From Deltaproteobacteria bacterium (lineage in GTDB: Bacteria > Desulfobacterota > Deferrisomatia > Deferrisomatales > JACRMM01): DNA of 52,246 nt. The stretch spans positions 1 to 52,246 of the forward strand of contig JACRMM010000017.1 of assembly GCA_016214985.1 (NCBI GenBank). The letters run 5' to 3'. Positions 23,176 through 31,992 of the stretch are shown piece by piece; the first letter of the stretch is position 1; the number at the start of each line of letters is the position of its first letter. The notes beneath the pieces are model-generated. The model was not told the DNA's origin. It saw nothing but the letters and a program-made list of their open reading frames with translations, and searched no databases. The position numbers and the translations under genes were made by a program.

Positions 23176-23985
23176 ATGACCTGGGACGGGAGCCCAGCAT
23201 CCATGATCGCCCGGAACGGCCAGCGCTGGCTCGAGGCCGCGGCCCGGCGAGTGTCCCGCCGCCGCTTCGAGGCCGCGCCGAGGGCCGACTCGACGCTCCG
23301 GCGGCTCGAGGAGCTGTGCGAGAGCCTTAGGCCCTTCGGGTCGGCGCGGGTCCTGCTCGTCCGGGAGGCTCCCGCGGGACTCTTCCGGGGGATCGTGGGG
23401 GCCTCCGGGAGCGTCAGGGGAGCACCGCACTGCCTCGTGATGGTGGGCGCTGAGGACGCGGCCGCCGAGGTCGGTTACGTGGGCGAGGCAGCCGTCCTGG
23501 AGGCCACGGCCCTGGGGCTGGGAACCTGCTGGGTCGGGGGACTCTTCAGCCGGGAGAAGGCCGACTCCCTCGCCGCCCTCGGGCCGGCCGAGCGGGCCTT
23601 CGCGGTCTCCCCCCTGGGCAGGGCCACCGCCGACAACGAACTGGAGGAGCGCCTCATGTCCGCCGTCGCGAGATCCCGGAGTCGCAAACCCCTCTCAGTG
23701 ATCGCTCCGGGGTCGGGCGAGTGGCCCGCGTGGGCCAGGGCGGGAGTTGAGGCGGCCCGGCTCGCCCCGTCGGCCCTGAACCGCCAGCCGTGGCGGTTCT
23801 CGATGGAGGGCGGCACGGTGCTCGTCGCCGCCGACTCGGACAGGGACACGTACCGCATCCCGAAGCGCCTCGACTGCGGCATCGCGATGCTCCACTTCGA
23901 ACTCGGCGCGAGGGGCGCCGGCGTCCCAGGGGCCTGGCGCGACGCCGCGGGACGCGTGGCGGCCTTCGTCCCGGCGAGCCGGTAG
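23176..23985 (+). CDS. Nitroreductase-family protein
   Basis: A 269-aa protein. Features of the putative nitroreductase family (FMN-binding fold) are an N-terminal VSRRRFEAAPRADSTLRRLE, the middle GYVGEAAVLEATALGLGTCW and the C-terminal ARLAPSALNRQPWRFSMEGG, which resembles the family's SxxNxQPW signature. It probably binds FMN and reduces a small molecule with NAD(P)H; the substrate cannot be told. The ATG at 23176 has no good ribosome site; an internal ATG (MIARNGQRW, 23203) is an alternative. It is the first gene on the chromosomal side of the tRNA-Arg junction. Confidence 0.8.
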   Translation: MTWDGSPASMIARNGQRWLEAAARRVSRRRFEAAPRADSTLRRLEELCESLRPFGSARVLLVREAPAGLFRGIVGASGSVRGAPHCLVMVGAEDAAAEVGYVGEAAVLEATALGLGTCWVGGLFSREKADSLAALGPAERAFAVSPLGRATADNELEERLMSAVARSRSRKPLSVIAPGSGEWPAWARAGVEAARLAPSALNRQPWRFSMEGGTVLVAADSDRDTYRIPKRLDCGIAMLHFELGARGAGVPGAWRDAAGRVAAFVPASR

Positions 23986-24015
23986 CGGTGGCCAGAGGAC
24001 CTCTCGGCGCGCCTT

Positions 24016-24295
24016 GTCGGGGGTCGGGTCGTCTGTGTGCCGCTGGACCGGGCGAGGCCGGGTGACGTCCGGGGGACGGGAGGCCCCCAGCACCTGCGGC
24101 AGCTGGGTTTGGCCGGAGCGTCCGAGGCGTCCGGGCACCTTTCCCCTCTCTTGCTGGAAACGTCCGGAACGGAGGATCTCGTCTGAGGCGATCGCCCTCC
24201 CAGGGGAGCACCGCAGTGCTGAAACTGCCCGGTCACCGCGGCCACCCCGGACTCGGCACGTCAGACCGACGATCTTCGGCGGTCGACCCCCAAAC
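24016..24295. repeat. Dispersed intergenic element of about 290 bp, copy B
   Basis: Matches 15311-15600 in order and orientation. It lies behind the nitroreductase gene. The whole 23986-24655 interval shows no gene I can support apart from this element and the short tandem repeat at 24562. Confidence 0.55.
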
Positions 24296-24561
24296 GCTTT
24301 CGTCGTCGCAGACTCGGACAGCGGCACACATCGCCCAATGAGCCGGGTTAGTGCTCTGGCGGCGTGGGCGCCCATGGGTGGCTTCTTCCGGAGGGCACGG
24401 ATTTGCAATGGACCGAGGAAAGGCTGCAGAAGTCGATCGAGCCTTTCTGTATCGTCCCTCCGAACCGGTGCGTGTTTCAATTCGTAGCACCTCCCGGTGT
24501 GCGCGCTCCCGCTCGTCCAAGAGGCGATCTTCTGCCCCCCTTGGGGCAACGCACAACTGCA

Positions 24562-24601
24562 CGAGCGTCCCGCTCAGCACGCGAGCGTCCCGCTCAGCAC
24601 G
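24562..24601. repeat. Tandem 20-bp repeat, two identical units
   Basis: CGAGCGTCCCGCTCAGCACG occurs at 24562-24581 and again at 24582-24601, about 55 bp upstream of the TetR promoter. Confidence 0.75.
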
Positions 24602-24655
24602 CCCTTCCGTTTGCCACCCTGCCCAGTGCCACTGCAGCCAGCCCAATCTTTCCTC

Positions 24656-24705
24656 TTGACTGTCACCAGTCGGTGACCTATCCTCGTTGTCACCATCTAG
24701 TGACA
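24656..24705 (+). promoter_or_regulatory. Sigma-70-type promoter with two TetR operators
   Basis: TTGACT (24656-24661) and TATCCT (24679-24684) are spaced by exactly 17 bp. The spacer itself is a palindrome, GTCACCAGTCGGTGAC (24662-24677). A second palindrome, TGTCACCATCTAGTGACA (24688-24705), lies between the -10 box and the ribosome site. Both share GTCAC/GTGAC arms, so the encoded TetR protein probably represses its own operon by blocking polymerase. Confidence 0.8.
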
Positions 24706-24716
24706 CAGGAGGCTCG

Positions 24717-25358
24717 ATGCACAGAAACCGAGGGAGTACGGAACAGAAACTCCTGGACGCCGTGGCGGAGCTGGTCGTGGCGGGAGGGTTCGCCGGCCTC
24801 GGCGTCAACGCAGTGGCCAAGGCGGCCGGCGTCGACAAGGTCCTGATCTACCGCTACTTCGGCGGGCTGGACGGTCTCCTCGAGGCCTTCGTCTTGGAGC
24901 GGGACTACTACGCGAACCTGGACCGGCACGCGGAGGGCCTCTCTCTCGTCCGGTCGCGGGAAGACCTCGTCGTTTGGGCCCGGGAGCTCATGGTGGGGCA
25001 GTACCGCGCCTTGCGGGAAGACCCCGTCTTTCGGGAGATCGTGCTGTGGCAGGTCACGACGGACAGCCCGGTAACGCAAGCTCTGGCAGCGGAGCGCGAG
25101 CGCCGGGGCACGCAACTGCTCGAGAGGCTGCGTCTGCTCCTGGGAGGCGAGGGTCCTGACCTCCCCGCGGTCACGGCCCTCCTGACCGGCGGCGCGTACT
25201 ACCTCGCCTTGGCATCCGAGCGCAGCGCGGTGTTCAACGGGATCGACCTTCGCTCGGACGACGGCCGGCACAGAATCGAGGCCGCCATCGAAACCGTCGT
25301 CTCGCTGGTGATCACCGCAACGCCCGGAGCCTTCGGATCCGGAAGGAACAACGAATAG
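24717..25358 (+). CDS. TetR-family transcriptional repressor
   Basis: A 213-aa protein from ATG 24717 with an AGGAGG site 4 nt upstream. Residues 8-55 form the TetR DNA-binding domain: KLLDAVAELVVAGGFAGLGV, then VAKAAGVDKVLIYRYFGGLD. The C-terminal ligand domain is helical. It overlaps no gene but directly precedes the Acg-like oxidoreductase (gap of about 10 bp to the next Shine-Dalgarno-like site), so it is probably the local regulator of the three-gene unit 24717-27358. The inducing ligand is unknown. Two palindromes overlapping its promoter support autoregulation. Confidence 0.9.
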   Translation: MHRNRGSTEQKLLDAVAELVVAGGFAGLGVNAVAKAAGVDKVLIYRYFGGLDGLLEAFVLERDYYANLDRHAEGLSLVRSREDLVVWARELMVGQYRALREDPVFREIVLWQVTTDSPVTQALAAERERRGTQLLERLRLLLGGEGPDLPAVTALLTGGAYYLALASERSAVFNGIDLRSDDGRHRIEAAIETVVSLVITATPGAFGSGRNNE

Positions 25359-25439
25359 GAGGCTCGCCATCCAGACCCTCGATCGGCGCTCGTTTCTCGC
25401 CCTGTCCGGGCGGACCGTCGCGGCGGCCGCGCTGGCCGG

Positions 25440-26486
25440 ATGCACCCTCTGCCCCGTGGACCGTCCGGCCCCCCACCCGAGCCCAGGGATGGTCGGCTGT
25501 CGCCCGTGCAGTGGAAGATCCTCGACCATGCCGCCATGGCCCCCAGCGGGCACAACACGCAGCCGTGGACGATCTCCGCCGTCGAACCCGAGCGCTGGGT
25601 CCTCGGCTCGGCCCCAGCGCGCTGGCTCCCGGCGGTGGACCCCACGAACCGGGAGACGCTCCTGTCGCTGGGAGCGTTTCTGGAAAACCTGGTGCAGGCT
25701 GCCGAGTCCCAGGGCTTCGGCGTCGACTACCGGGTGGTGGCTCGCACGGCGAGGGACGCGGAGGTGGTGGATCTGCGCCTCAAACCCGGAGCGCCCCGCG
25801 ACCACGACCTGTCCCATCTGCGGGGCCGAAGGACGATCCGCAAGGGGATGCAGCCTGCTTCGCTCGCCAAGGAGGACGTCGACTACCTCCTCCAACACGA
25901 TCCCGGTTCCTTCTTGGTGTTTCCCCGCGGGAGCCGAGAGGCGGCGTTGCTCGCGGCCAAGACCCTGGAGGCGAACCGCCTGCAGGCCGAGCGCAGCGCC
26001 GCGCAGGCCGAGCTCGCCGACTGGATTCGCTGGTCGGACGCGGACGTCGAACGCCACCGCGACGGGCTCTCCCCGGCGACCATGGAAATCGAGGGGTTGG
26101 CCGGGTGGTACGTCCGCACTTTCTACGATCGAAGCAACGTGCTGACCCCTGCGTTCCGACGGCGGACCGTCGAATTGATCGAGGCTCTCGTTCAAGAGGG
26201 GGGCGGCTGGATCCTGAAGCTCAGCGCGGACGAAGACCCGGGCACTCTGATCGAGGCCGGCCGCAGTTGGGAGCGAATGTTCCTGCGGTGCCGAAGCCGA
26301 AACGTCGCCCTCCACCCCATGACCCAAGCCCTGGAGGAGCCGTCCTGCCGCGACGATTTGACCCGGCAGCTGGGCCTCCGACGACCCGTCCAGTTCATCC
26401 TCCGGGTTGGCTACCGCACCCCGTATCCCGAACCCGTGAGCCCCCGAAGGCCGGCCGCGTGGTTCCTCAAGGAGGCACGAACATGA
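25440..26486 (+). CDS. Acg-family nitroreductase-like oxidoreductase, export signal out of frame
   Basis: A 348-aa frame with AMAPSGHNTQPWTISAVEPE near residues 32-51, the Acg-family FMN-binding signature, and ALHPMTQALEEPS near the C-terminus. Acg-type proteins are dimeric flavoproteins related to nitroreductases. Upstream, in another frame from 25369, lies a clear Tat/lipoprotein signal (DRRSFLALSGRTVAAAALAG, then Cys). Its expected ATG is ATC, although an AGGAGG site stands in front. The C-rich run at 25470-25480 is the likely frameshift site. The gene as written would give a cytoplasmic protein lacking its signal, or be inactive. It overlaps the next gene by 4 bp (ATGA). Confidence 0.75.
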   Translation: MHPLPRGPSGPPPEPRDGRLSPVQWKILDHAAMAPSGHNTQPWTISAVEPERWVLGSAPARWLPAVDPTNRETLLSLGAFLENLVQAAESQGFGVDYRVVARTARDAEVVDLRLKPGAPRDHDLSHLRGRRTIRKGMQPASLAKEDVDYLLQHDPGSFLVFPRGSREAALLAAKTLEANRLQAERSAAQAELADWIRWSDADVERHRDGLSPATMEIEGLAGWYVRTFYDRSNVLTPAFRRRTVELIEALVQEGGGWILKLSADEDPGTLIEAGRSWERMFLRCRSRNVALHPMTQALEEPSCRDDLTRQLGLRRPVQFILRVGYRTPYPEPVSPRRPAAWFLKEART

Positions 26487-27358
26487 GCACGCCCAGGGTC
26501 AAGCGACTCCTCGCCGTCATCGCCGCCGCCGGCATCCTGATCGGGACGTGCAGCGGGGTCGCCGCCGCGGGGGACGCCGCTGCCCAGCCGCCCCCCGAGA
26601 CGGTCGGCTACGCCGACCTCGTCGTCCACCAGAACCCGGCCGGCCTGATGCTCATGGTGGGGGGGCACCGCCGGTGGTCCGGCCCGCCGGACCCCGCCTA
26701 CGGCATCCCCGCGGAGCACCGTCAGGTCGGGTGGGCGCTCGGAATCAACCCAGCCTACGCCCGGGCGTCCCTCCACGGGGAGTGGAAGCCCGTGATCTTC
26801 GCCCAGGTTCGGCTGCAGTATGACGCATACCGGTTCTTCGGCAGAAACGGCGCCCTATTGTCGTTCCCTTCGGCCGACTCCAAATTCGGCAAGGCCGAGG
26901 TCGACGACCGGTCGGGAGAAGAGCAAACGGGCTGGGCACACCGGGCGATGCTGCAGCCGGTCTTGACCGGGAAGGTGGGAGGGCTGATCGTCCGCAACAC
27001 CACAGACCTCGCCTACTACCGCTTCAGCGGCGAAGGCCCCTACTTTCTGGAGTCCGAGTACGACACCCTGTTGAAGGACGGCGACTTCCTCGTGAACAAC
27101 CGGACCAGCCTTCTGGTGGAACTCTGGACGGGAAGCGGGGGCCGCGCGCTGATCGCCGGGCCCTACTTCGACCTCACCCACGCGGCCGCCGCGGACCTGA
27201 CGCGAGAGCGGGTCGGCCTGCAGTTCTACTGTTCCCCGCTGGAGTCCCTTCGGTTCTTCCAACATCCGCGCCTCTATGGGCGCACGGGCGTGAACCTTCG
27301 GGACCGGAACCGGGAAGGCGAGATGTTCGTGGAGGCGGGGATCGGCGCGGACTTCTGA
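26483..27358 (+). CDS. Secreted, probably outer-membrane beta-barrel protein of unknown function
   Basis: A 291-aa protein with a standard signal peptide (VKRLLAVIAAAGILIGTCSG, cleavage near residue 28). The rest shows alternating polar and aromatic strands (PVIFAQVRLQYDAYRFFG, AYYRFSGEGPYFLESEYDTL) and ends GADF, with a terminal Phe as in many outer-membrane barrels. An AAGGAGG site precedes ATG 26483, and the start overlaps the oxidoreductase stop. Coupling to an exported nitroreductase relative suggests a shared envelope function, but none is established. Confidence 0.7.
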   Translation: MSTPRVKRLLAVIAAAGILIGTCSGVAAAGDAAAQPPPETVGYADLVVHQNPAGLMLMVGGHRRWSGPPDPAYGIPAEHRQVGWALGINPAYARASLHGEWKPVIFAQVRLQYDAYRFFGRNGALLSFPSADSKFGKAEVDDRSGEEQTGWAHRAMLQPVLTGKVGGLIVRNTTDLAYYRFSGEGPYFLESEYDTLLKDGDFLVNNRTSLLVELWTGSGGRALIAGPYFDLTHAAAADLTRERVGLQFYCSPLESLRFFQHPRLYGRTGVNLRDRNREGEMFVEAGIGADF

Positions 27359-27468
27359 CGGTCGGTGGCCCGGCGGGGCGGGAATCGCCCGCCCAATTCC
27401 GGCGCAGGCCGTCCCCCGGAAGCACGCCGCGCCGAAGTTGAGTCGCCCTCCTCTCTCAGGAGAGACGA

Positions 27469-27873
27469 ATGACTCCATCCCTGATCGTCCGAGTGGCCTG
27501 TCTGTTCGTTCTTGTCGCCGCCGCCGAGACGCTGAACGGAATCGCCAGGACGATGGTCTTGAACCGGAGGCTCGGGGTCCGGAAGGCGAAGAGGGTCTCC
27601 CTCGCCTCCGCCCTGCTGCTGTGCCTGGCGATCTGCTACGGTGTCGTTCCGGGCCTGGGGCTCACGACCGACGCGGGGCTGCTCGCCCTCGGGGTCTCGC
27701 TCTCCGCGTTCATGCTGCTCTTCGACGTCCTGCTGACCCGGTACGTCGCGAGGGCCAGCCTCTCGGCCGTGCTCGACGACCTCAACCTGATGAAGGGGAA
27801 TCTCTTGGCCCTCGGGCTGGTCGCGATGGCGTTCTGTCCCCTGATCGCCTCCAAGATCCCGCGGCCCTGGTGA
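27469..27873 (+). CDS. Small integral membrane protein, 134 aa
   Basis: Four hydrophobic segments (about 5-25, 45-63, 67-92 and 112-130) separated by short basic loops (LNRRLGVRKAKR). No family is recognised. A CAGGAGA site lies upstream of ATG 27469. It stands alone on the plus strand; a small G+C hairpin near 27376-27394 may end the previous operon. Its stop abuts the truncated pyridoxamine-oxidase-like relic on the other strand. Confidence 0.65.
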   Translation: MTPSLIVRVACLFVLVAAAETLNGIARTMVLNRRLGVRKAKRVSLASALLLCLAICYGVVPGLGLTTDAGLLALGVSLSAFMLLFDVLLTRYVARASLSAVLDDLNLMKGNLLALGLVAMAFCPLIASKIPRPW

Positions 27874-27879
27874 CCCCCT

Positions 27880-28074
27880 CGTCGAAGGCGTAGACCGCGT
27901 GGGGGTTCTCCGCCAGGTTGGCGTGGGTGAGGGGTCGGCCATGCCGAAGGCGAGCGTGCCGTCGTCGGGCACGTGGGGCCGCGAGTACACGGCGACGCCG
28001 ACCCTTCCGGTGCGATCGGCGGTTGCCAGGCACCCTCTTCCGGAAGTGTCCGTGAAGTAGCGGTTCCCGTCCAT
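27880..28074 (-). pseudogene. Pyridoxamine 5'-phosphate-oxidase-like fragment
   Basis: From ATG 28074 (GGAGG upstream) it reads YFTDTSGRGCLATADRTGRV and VAVYSRPHVPDDG, typical of the N-terminal FMN-binding strands of this fold. A one-base loss near 27937 shifts the frame; the continuation (LTHANLAENPHAVYAFDEGV) is clear in the next frame and then ends at the neighbouring gene. Only the first 65 or so residues remain. Confidence 0.7.
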
Positions 28075-28195
28075 GAGGAGCCTCCGTTCGACGGTCGTCA
28101 CCGGGGGAACTGCGGCGTAGGGCAGCCTGCCGCCGATCGGTGAGCGGCGCAACCTCTTCACTCCAGTCCCAGGGTCCCTCCCACGGGCAGGATCC

Positions 28196-28366
28196 TCACC
28201 CGGTCCCAAGCTCCGCGCCCGGCTCGGCGCCCTCGCGCAGCAGGCAGGCCGCCAGGGCGCCGGGCTCGTCGCCGAACCGGAGCACCCCCCACTGGGTGGG
28301 CACCAGGAGGCGGGCCGCACGCCCGCCGCAGGCGAGTGAACAGCGGCTCGGCTGGGTCGCGCTCAC
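28196..28366 (-). CDS. Possible small protein, 56 aa
   Basis: A GTG-initiated frame reads CSLACGGRAARLLVPTQWGV, then LRFGDEPGALAACLLREG, with protein-like composition and two or three cysteines. No ribosome site is evident, and it may be the tail of a larger lost gene. Low confidence. Confidence 0.25.
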   Translation of the reverse strand: MSATQPSRCSLACGGRAARLLVPTQWGVLRFGDEPGALAACLLREGAEPGAELGTG

Positions 28367-28406
28367 GGCTGGGAACTCGGGGCATCCCGAAGGGTTCCGC
28401 TTTTCC

Positions 28407-29054
28407 TCACCGCCGCACCACCGGAACGGCGACCTCGTTTCGCCGCAGGAACGGCAGAGTCCAGGGCGGGTCGTAGAAGAGGGAGACCGGCTCGGCCGTC
28501 GGCTTCCACGGCGAGCGTTCGAGGGCGACCAGCAGCGCCAGCTTCTCCTCGCCCACCCGCTCCTCTGCTCGCGAGCCGCTGAAGCGCAGCGCGGCCAGGG
28601 TCTGCTCCGGCACCTGCAGGAGGCGCACGCGCGGGTCCGTGGGCTCCGGCGCCGTGGCGAGGGTGACCTGCGCGGGGAGGAAGAACCGCATCGTGTGGCG
28701 CCCCCTGCCGGCGGACGCCGCCTCCACGGGCGACGTCATCGCAATCTTCCGGGAGCCCGACTGCACCTCGACCGGAGCGGTCATCGCGACCTCGCCCTTC
28801 GCGCGGTTCGCCCCGAAGATGTATGCGGCGAGGAGGCGAAAGGCCGCACTCCGCCCGGCCTCGGCGTCGGCGGCTTCGACCGTCGTCTCGGCCGCGAGGC
28901 GAGGGCCGTAGCAGCGGATCTCCACCCCGGGCTCGACGCGGTCCGCGACCTCGTAGGCCGGCTGCTCGTAGCCCGACCGGATCCCGACGAGCGAGCACCC
29001 GGAGAGCATCAACAGCCACAACGAGCCAGACACCTTGCGAAACCCGCTCTCCAT
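28407..29054 (-). CDS. SOUL-family haem-binding lipoprotein
   Basis: A 215-aa protein with a lipoprotein signal (GSLWLLMLSGC, Cys near residue 20). The SOUL fold is visible in YEQPAYEVADRVEPGVEIRC, IFGANRAKGEVAMTAPVEVQ and MTSPVEAAS, with the duplicated MTxPV motifs typical of the family. SOUL/HBP proteins bind haem or tetrapyrroles; in bacteria the role is not well defined. The gene stands near, but not within, the lipid-modification cluster, and members of this family are often found beside such clusters. Confidence 0.88.
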   Translation of the reverse strand: MESGFRKVSGSLWLLMLSGCSLVGIRSGYEQPAYEVADRVEPGVEIRCYGPRLAAETTVEAADAEAGRSAAFRLLAAYIFGANRAKGEVAMTAPVEVQSGSRKIAMTSPVEAASAGRGRHTMRFFLPAQVTLATAPEPTDPRVRLLQVPEQTLAALRFSGSRAEERVGEEKLALLVALERSPWKPTAEPVSLFYDPPWTLPFLRRNEVAVPVVRR

Positions 29055-29126
29055 GACGCACCCCTCTCTCCGGCCGAACGGCCAACTCCATGCCCCTGGT
29101 CCCGAACCCCGATGCCCTTCAGAAGC

Positions 29127-29735
29127 CTACGCCGAGCGAGAACCCGGGGAGAACTCTCTGGTTCGAGAACCCGTGGGCGGCGGGCAGCTGCAGGACCCGA
29201 CCTCCTCGTCTCTGTCCCACGCGTCCTCCCGCGTGTCGTCGCGCGTCGCGAACGCGAAGAACTGGAAATCCGTGCCGAGGACGTGCGGGTCAATGTAGAC
29301 GAGGGTGCCCGCGGGCTCGCCGTCCTGGCTCTTCGCCACGGCGATCAAGCTCTTGGCGCGCCCGAGGAGGTTCGACTCCAGCACCGTGAGGCCGCACACC
29401 CGCTCGCCGCTCTTCACGACCACGAGGGGGATGGGGATCAGGGACCACTTGTCCGAAACCCGACGGAGTCCCCCTCCCGGAGCACCTCGACGCTCTCGTC
29501 GTAGAAGAGCCGCGCGTTGCGGAGGTTCTGGAGGACCTCGCCCTCCTGCCCCTCGCTCCACGGGTCCCCCTCGCGCACGCGCGCCGGGGTGAAGGCCGTG
29601 TCGCGCGTGGTGCGTCTGGCGCCGGGGGCCTCGATGGACGCCACCCGCGCGGGCTCGGCCGACCGGGCCCGAGGCTGATCGAAGAGCAGGGCGAGCAGGG
29701 GGCCGACGAAGACCCCCGCCCCTCCATCGTGCCAG
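29127..29735 (-). pseudogene. Frameshifted protein of unknown family
   Basis: One frame gives a hydrophobic N-terminal stretch (GGAGVFVGPLLALLFDQPRA) and VLQNLRNARLFYDESVEVLR. Near 29460 (GGGTTT) the coding sense moves to another frame, which continues with SDKWSLIPIPLVVVKSGERV and TLVYIDPHVLGTDFQFFAFA. Joined, the two parts make a convincing protein of about 195 residues. I do not recognise it. The 29736-29974 stretch upstream shows no clear gene. Confidence 0.5.
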
Positions 29736-29974
29736 AGGTGGGGACGCTCTGCCAAGCTGCGTGCGTTCGAGGTTCCATTGCCGGGGCTCTCGCGCGAGGC
29801 GGGCACCCGCTCCGAGGATCCGGTGCGGTGCAGCCGGATCCGGGCCCCCCCGGTTGTCGGGCCGCGGGGACGCGCGTTGACGCCTTGCGGAAGTCCGTTT
29901 TCCACGTACTCTCGCCTCGAGACTCGGCGCATTCCGCCAGCCCTCCGGGCAGGAGGGTGCCGAGCGGAGGTCCG

Positions 29975-30748
29975 ATGCTTCGCACCCTCCTCGCACAACT
30001 CGGCGTCACCGCGTGCTACATGACCGCGTGGTTCGGCCTGTCCCTGTGGAAGCGCCGCAACGACTTGGCCGACGTGGCCTGGGGGACCGTCTTTCTCGTC
30101 GGTACGGCGACCGCCCTGGCCGTGAACGGCGTCCAGGGCCCCCGGCCGGTGCTCGCGGCGGCCCTGGTGGCGGTGTGGGGCCTTCGGCTGGCCGCCCACA
30201 TCGCGACACGAAACCGCGGCAAGGGGGAGGATCCCCGGTACCGCAAGTGGCGGGAGGAGTGGGGCCGGTTCGCCACCCTGCGCGCCTTTCTGCAGGTGTT
30301 CCTTCTCCAGGGGCTCCTCGCGCTGGTCGTCGTGGCGCCCGTGACCTGGGTGGCGGTCGGGGGCGGCCCGTCCCTCGGGGTGCTCGACGGGCTGGGCGCG
30401 CTGGTGTGGCTCGTCGGCTTCGTCTTCGAGGCCGTGGGTGACTGGCAGCTCCGTCAGTTCACCGGCGACCCGGCGAACCGGGGCCGCGTCATGGAGGGCG
30501 GCCTGTGGCGCTACTCGCGCCACCCCAACTACTTCGGCGAGGTGGTGCAGTGGTGGGGGCTGTACCTCGTGGCCCTGGCCGTGCCCGGCGGCTGGGTCAC
30601 GGTGGTCGGGCCCCTGGCCCTCACGGGGCTGATCCTCTTCGTGTCGGGGATCCCGCTCCTGGAGAAGCAGTTCGCGGGCAACCCCGAGTTCGAGGCGTAC
30701 AAACGCCGGACCAGCGTCTTCGTGCCCCTGCCCCCGAGGCGAAGTTGA
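29975..30748 (+). CDS. DUF1295-family membrane protein (steroid-reductase-like fold)
   Basis: A 257-aa protein with six or seven membrane segments. The C-terminal signature MEGGLWRYSRHPNYFGEVVQ near residues 173-192 is characteristic of DUF1295 and related steroid 5-alpha-reductase or isoprenylcysteine-methyltransferase folds, and binds the cofactor. A GCGGAGG site stands 4 nt before ATG 29975. It opens the plus-strand lipid cluster that continues to 35822. It probably reduces or modifies a membrane lipid, but the substrate is unknown. Confidence 0.88.
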   Translation: MLRTLLAQLGVTACYMTAWFGLSLWKRRNDLADVAWGTVFLVGTATALAVNGVQGPRPVLAAALVAVWGLRLAAHIATRNRGKGEDPRYRKWREEWGRFATLRAFLQVFLLQGLLALVVVAPVTWVAVGGGPSLGVLDGLGALVWLVGFVFEAVGDWQLRQFTGDPANRGRVMEGGLWRYSRHPNYFGEVVQWWGLYLVALAVPGGWVTVVGPLALTGLILFVSGIPLLEKQFAGNPEFEAYKRRTSVFVPLPPRRS

Positions 30749-30988
30749 CGACACGGGCGAGATACCGCCGTCCGGGGGCCTCCCCGGAGTGCGAGACAGG
30801 CGGACTCGGCGACTGCGCAAGGGCGGGCCAGGACGTCAAGGGCGCCCCGCGGTCGTCTCGACACCGGCAAGCCGTGCAGGGCTCCAGTGTCGCCGGAGGG
30901 GATGCCCCCGGACCGGCCCCAGCAGACGAGACGCCCTGCGCGCGATCCCCGGTGGCCCAGGGCGCCGGACCCACCCCGGGAGGAGCCG

Positions 30989-31405
30989 ATGCGCCACCTC
31001 GTGAAGGTCTACCTGCTCCTGCTCCCGATCTTCCTGGCCCTGGACTACCTGTGGCTCGGGGTCCTCATGGCGCGGTTCTACAACCGCGAACTGGGGGCCC
31101 TGGCCCGGCGCTCCGGGGAGTCGATCTCGGTGGTTCCCTGGGCCGCCGCCGTGGTCTACTTGCTGATCCCCCTGGGGATCGTCCTCTTTGCCCTGCCCCG
31201 GGTCTCGCCCTCGAATCTCGTGGCCTCGGCCCTCGGCTGGGGGTGCCTCTACGGCCTCGTGCTCTACGGCGTGTACGACATGACGAACTACTCGATCCTC
31301 GGGGCCTGGTCGCTGCGGCTCTCGGCCGTCGACATCCTGTGGGGCGGCGTGCTGAACGCGGCGGGCACCCTGGCTGCCGCCCTGCTCGACCGCTGGCTTC
31401 GGTAG
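30989..31405 (+). CDS. DUF2177-family membrane protein
   Basis: A 138-aa protein with four membrane segments. The family pattern is visible in LDYLWLGVLMARFYNRELGA (19-38) and the central YGVYDMTNYSILGAWSLR. A GGGAGGAG site precedes ATG 30989. DUF2177 genes often travel with the FAD-oxidoreductase/DUF1365/CFA-synthase genes seen downstream. The biochemical role is not established. Confidence 0.88.
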   Translation: MRHLVKVYLLLLPIFLALDYLWLGVLMARFYNRELGALARRSGESISVVPWAAAVVYLLIPLGIVLFALPRVSPSNLVASALGWGCLYGLVLYGVYDMTNYSILGAWSLRLSAVDILWGGVLNAAGTLAAALLDRWLR

Positions 31406-31413
31406 GCCGCGCC

Positions 31414-31992
31414 GTGCCATCCGCTTGCGGCCTTCGCCGCATCGCCTCGGGTGTCGGAGTGGCCCTGGCGCTCGCCCATCCGGCAGCGGCCGACAAGGCC
31501 GTCTTCCCCGGGGCGGTGACCGTCGGCGGCCGGGGACTGCTCCTGCGCGGGCCCGGCCCCATCCTCTGGAAGGGGATCCTTCGGGTCTGCGACGTGGCGC
31601 GCTACCTGCCGGACGGGACCACCGGGGCCGAGGGCCTGGCCGATGGGCCCCGGAGGCTCGCCTTCCACTACCACGTGGCCATCCGGGCGGCGGAGTTCGC
31701 CGAGGCCGCGGACCACCACCTGGCCGAGAACGTGCCGGCGGCAGAGCTGGCGCGCCTGCGGCCCCCTGTGGACGAGCTGCACCGGCTCTACCGCTACGTG
31801 AAGAAGGGCGACGGCTACTGGCTCACCTGCGTGCCGGGCCGGGGCACGGAGCTCGCCCTCAACGGCATTCCCCTCGGGCTGGTGGAGGGCGCCGACTTCG
31901 CCGCGGCCCACTTCCGAATCTGGCTGGGGGAGCGGCCCGTGAGCGAGTCCCTCCGCAAGTCCCTGCTGGGGCCCGCCGGGGGCCGGCCGTGA
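31414..31992 (+). CDS. Exported chalcone-isomerase-like protein
   Basis: A 192-aa protein from GTG 31414, 8 bp behind DUF2177. After a signal peptide (GVGVALALAHPAAADK) comes the chalcone-isomerase-like fold: ILRVCDVARYLPDG, LAFHYHVAIRAAEFAEAADH and the C-terminal FRIWLGERPVSESLRKSLLG, the family's final helix. Bacterial members lack known flavonoid activity and are thought to bind fatty-acid-like ligands. It overlaps the FAD-oxidoreductase start by 4 bp. Confidence 0.85.
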   Translation: MPSACGLRRIASGVGVALALAHPAAADKAVFPGAVTVGGRGLLLRGPGPILWKGILRVCDVARYLPDGTTGAEGLADGPRRLAFHYHVAIRAAEFAEAADHHLAENVPAAELARLRPPVDELHRLYRYVKKGDGYWLTCVPGRGTELALNGIPLGLVEGADFAAAHFRIWLGERPVSESLRKSLLGPAGGRP

